A DNA stretch of 51,955 nt from Bryobacterales bacterium (GTDB lineage Bacteria > Acidobacteriota > Terriglobia > Bryobacterales > Bryobacteraceae). Location of the stretch: positions 1-51,955 of the forward strand of contig JADLCT010000064.1 in the NCBI GenBank assembly GCA_020847045.1. Direction: 5' to 3'. The position numbers and the translations under genes are program-made. This document shows positions 49,960-51,955 of the stretch, in pieces. Within the stretch, counting starts at the first letter, position 1. Each line of letters starts with the position of its first letter. The notes beneath the pieces are model-generated. The model was not told the origin of the DNA. It searched no databases and saw only the letters and a list, made by a program, of their open reading frames with translations.

Positions 49960-50568
49960 TCACGCGGGAGAATCCAGTCCGTTGCCGCGCAACCGCTGCT
50001 GCAGGCAGGTTTCTAATTTTTCACGAAGTCGAAGCGCTCTGTTTCGAAGGGCATTCATGCCGATGCCCAGACGGGCGGCCATTTCCTGGCGCGAACGGAT
50101 GCGGAGGCTCCGGTCGCCTTCATAATATTTCAGCAGGAATTCACGGTCGGCCGGAGAAAGCGCCTGCGACAGGCACTCCTCCAGGCAGCGGGCCTCAGTT
50201 TCGGAATCGCTCAGCCCGTTGTGTCCGGCGGCTTGCGTGATGGCCCATCCGGAGTAGGCGCGTTCCTGGCGCAGCTGCTCGGCAAGGGACTCCTTGGCCA
50301 GGAGCCGGGCCACGCCTGTGGTGTATTGTTCGATGTTCTGTACGGGTTCGCCCTCCTCCAGGCGGCGGGCGGCGCGGTTAAAAGCTTCGTCGGCGCGCTC
50401 TTCCGGGAAGGGGCAGCGCTCCCAAATGAAATAGCGAAGCAGACGGCGCCGGAGATCCTCGTAGCGGCGGGCGGCCTCTTCGCGCGAGGGTGAGAAAGCG
50501 GCGAGGAGGCGCTCGAAGGCCGCCGCGGAGAGCGTCCATTGGTTTCGTCGCGCCGAGGGCGGGCTCAC
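49960..50568 (-). CDS. Divergent ECF-like sigma factor
   Basis: A 202-residue protein with a sigma-like region 2 (about 30-95: YEDLRRRLLRYFIWERCPFPEERADEAFNRAARRL) and region 4 (about 145-195: LSPADREFLLKYYEGD, RQEMAARLGIGMNALRNRALRLREKLE, a helix-turn-helix). It resembles the divergent extracytoplasmic-function sigma factors that are frequent in Acidobacteriota and are often encoded beside CHAT- or TPR-containing proteins. Its start at 50568 follows the CHAT gene by 22 bases, so all three genes form one minus-strand operon. A signal relayed through the membrane anti-sigma-like protein is the obvious model. Confidence 0.75.
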   Translation of the reverse strand: MSPPSARRNQWTLSAAAFERLLAAFSPSREEAARRYEDLRRRLLRYFIWERCPFPEERADEAFNRAARRLEEGEPVQNIEQYTTGVARLLAKESLAEQLRQERAYSGWAITQAAGHNGLSDSETEARCLEECLSQALSPADREFLLKYYEGDRSLRIRSRQEMAARLGIGMNALRNRALRLREKLETCLQQRLRGNGLDSPA

Positions 50569-50590
50569 GATGCGTTCCTCTCAGGCCGAT

Positions 50591-51955
50591 TCAACGCCAG
50601 TCTCCCAACACCAGAAACGGCGCCCAATAATAAGCATGATTCCAGCGGGCGTCTTTGCGCAAGGTAAGCTGCGCGGCGCGAAGAGCGGCCGGCGGCGTGA
50701 GACGCCGCAGAAGCAGGCCCTCGTAGAAATGGCGCATGAGTTCGGCCGTGGCGCGATCCTGTACGTTCCACAGACTGGCGGCGACCGTGCGCGCGCCAGC
50801 GTAAAAGAACGCGCGGGAGAGGCTGACCGGACCTTCCCCGGCGACGTCGCGGCCCAACGCGGTTTCGCAGCCCGACAGCACGACGAGGCGCGAGTGGAGC
50901 GGAAGGCCATAGATATCGGCCAGCGTCAACTCATCTCCGGCGGCCAGCGCGATGCGGGAGAGGGCGGGACGCCCGGCGTCGGCGCGGGCATGTGTGGCCA
51001 GGTGGAGGATGCTGGCGTCAAGCAGGGGCGGCTTCAGCAAGGCGGCGCGCGTGGCGGCGGGCCCCGTCAGCAGGTGCGCGCCCGGGAGAAGCCGGACGAT
51101 GGCCTGAGCCTCGAACGCCGTCAGGGGGAGAGGAGCCCAGGAAGCATTGAAGGCGGGGGCGGCGAGGAGCGTCAGCGTGGGGCCGTTGCCTGACGGGGTC
51201 TGCTTGGCGCGCAACTGGACGGCGAGAGAGGCCGAGGGAAGGATGACCACCTCGGCGTGGTCGAGCAGCAGGCCGGAGCCGAGCGGCAACGCGGCGAACG
51301 GGATCTGGTGGAGCGGGCCATCGGGAACAATGAGAAGGCGTTTGATGGCTCGAGGGCCGCGTTGGTCCCGAAAACGAGCCGCGAAGGGCCGCAGTAACGC
51401 ATCGCCCAGGGCGCCTGCCGTTGCGGCAACTTGAGCGTCGGCCTTCGCCAGACGGGCGGCGCGGGCGGAGCCGGACTCCTCCGGTGGGACTGAGGCGCGG
51501 GCCGTAAGGGCATCCCGGTAGCGCCGGGTGAGCCGGTCCAATGCGGCCAGCGGCGGCAGCGAGGCGGTGTGGAGTGAGGTGGGCGTAATCAGCCAGGCAT
51601 AGCCGGATGCCTCGCCGGCAAAGTACTCCAGCAGCGCCGTACCGGGCGTCAGGAGTGCTTGGCGCACCGTTTCGAATCTGGCCGGTTCGGGCGTGGTGTC
51701 CTGGCCGGCGGCGCGCAGGCGCGCCTCGATAGCGGCCCAGCGGTGCAGAAGTTCATCGGCGGCCTTGGCGTTGTGGCGCTGCACGGCGGCGCGGATGAGA
51801 CGCTCCACGCCGCTCCGTTCGGCGAGCGGGGCGGCGGGGGGCCTGATGCCGGCTACGGCGTCCAGCAGAACGCGGGCGCGGCTGCGTTCGCTGGTCTCGA
51901 AGGCGTCCACGTGCTGCCCGGCGGCCGTCTGCAAGGCGATCAGGCGGGCGTAGAG
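50591..51955 (-). CDS. CHAT-domain protein, C-terminal part (cut by window edge)
   Basis: At least 454 residues are visible and the frame continues past the right edge; the first full codons read LYARLIALQTAAGQHVDAFE. The N-terminal visible region (ETSERSRARVLLDAV) is typical of the helical stretch linking TPR repeats to a CHAT domain. The CHAT domain (about the last 330 residues) keeps the caspase-like dyad: His in SILHLATHARAD and Cys in LVVLSGCETALG. The conserved LLIVPDGPLHQIPFAAL and RAFFYAGARTVAASLW also occur. CHAT proteases process partner proteins in signalling or defence. Upstream TPRs are expected beyond the edge. Confidence 0.9.
   Translation of the reverse strand, partial: LYARLIALQTAAGQHVDAFETSERSRARVLLDAVAGIRPPAAPLAERSGVERLIRAAVQRHNAKAADELLHRWAAIEARLRAAGQDTTPEPARFETVRQALLTPGTALLEYFAGEASGYAWLITPTSLHTASLPPLAALDRLTRRYRDALTARASVPPEESGSARAARLAKADAQVAATAGALGDALLRPFAARFRDQRGPRAIKRLLIVPDGPLHQIPFAALPLGSGLLLDHAEVVILPSASLAVQLRAKQTPSGNGPTLTLLAAPAFNASWAPLPLTAFEAQAIVRLLPGAHLLTGPAATRAALLKPPLLDASILHLATHARADAGRPALSRIALAAGDELTLADIYGLPLHSRLVVLSGCETALGRDVAGEGPVSLSRAFFYAGARTVAASLWNVQDRATAELMRHFYEGLLLRRLTPPAALRAAQLTLRKDARWNHAYYWAPFLVLGDWR

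Overview
The window is high-GC, densely packed bacterial chromosome. It most likely comes from an Acidobacteriota member of the Solibacter/Bryobacter type. The main reason is the secreted protein at 15580-18573, whose C-terminal ~230 residues match the TIGR03437 domain that is strongly expanded in Candidatus Solibacter. Supporting signs are many Tat-like exported enzymes, a CHAT protein beside a divergent ECF-like sigma factor, and a lone hpnE. No tRNA, rRNA, CRISPR array, transposase or integrase was seen. Two large proteins run off the edges: an acyl-CoA dehydrogenase on the left and a CHAT protein on the right.

Layout. 1-3115 (minus): acyl-CoA dehydrogenase fragment, PEP-mutase-family lyase, exported sulfatase, uridine kinase. 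3138-4702 (plus): a small AtzG/GatC-like subunit coupled to an amidase. 4858-7133: a LuxR-type regulator with a degenerate receiver, translationally coupled to a GT-C-like membrane protein. 7180-15395: a Tad/Cpa pilus locus (cpaA, B, C, E, F, tadB, tadC) with an unknown leading protein and a 31-residue membrane microprotein at its end, but no recognisable pilin. 15580-19253: a giant beta-propeller/TIGR03437 protein and an outer-membrane beta-barrel. 19271-21729 (minus): an MgtC/DUF4010 membrane protein and an MFS transporter.

21751-22130 has no protein gene. It holds a candidate structured RNA ending in a strong intrinsic terminator. 22131-27492 (plus) runs ABHD18-like hydrolase, UbiA-like membrane protein, methyltransferase, DciA, GatC, GatA, Mn-type superoxide dismutase, closed by a terminator. 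27627-33780 is a tight plus-strand operon: Tat-exported enolase-superfamily enzyme, guanine deaminase, potABCD-type ABC importer, and a cyclic-nucleotide-domain/DUF1003 protein.

33789-38612 (minus) is a five-gene signalling operon: OmpR-type regulator, CheY-like receiver, coiled-coil porin, exported cupredoxin and sensor kinase, four of them overlapping. After a divergent exported protein come a two-gene minus operon (sugar isomerase plus an unrecognised protein), a fused TrpEG anthranilate synthase, a Cys/His-rich membrane protein, hpnE and a small exported Ig-like protein. The minus strand then carries a 1175-residue multi-domain FAD/Fe-S oxidoreductase. The window ends with a sigma factor / anti-sigma-like / CHAT block.

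The strongest candidates for undescribed biology are the cupredoxin-porin-two-component operon, the structured RNA at 21861-22059, the giant fused oxidoreductase, and the microproteins attached to the Tad locus and to the trpEG-hpnE region. All family assignments come from reading the sequences by eye; no database search was possible.
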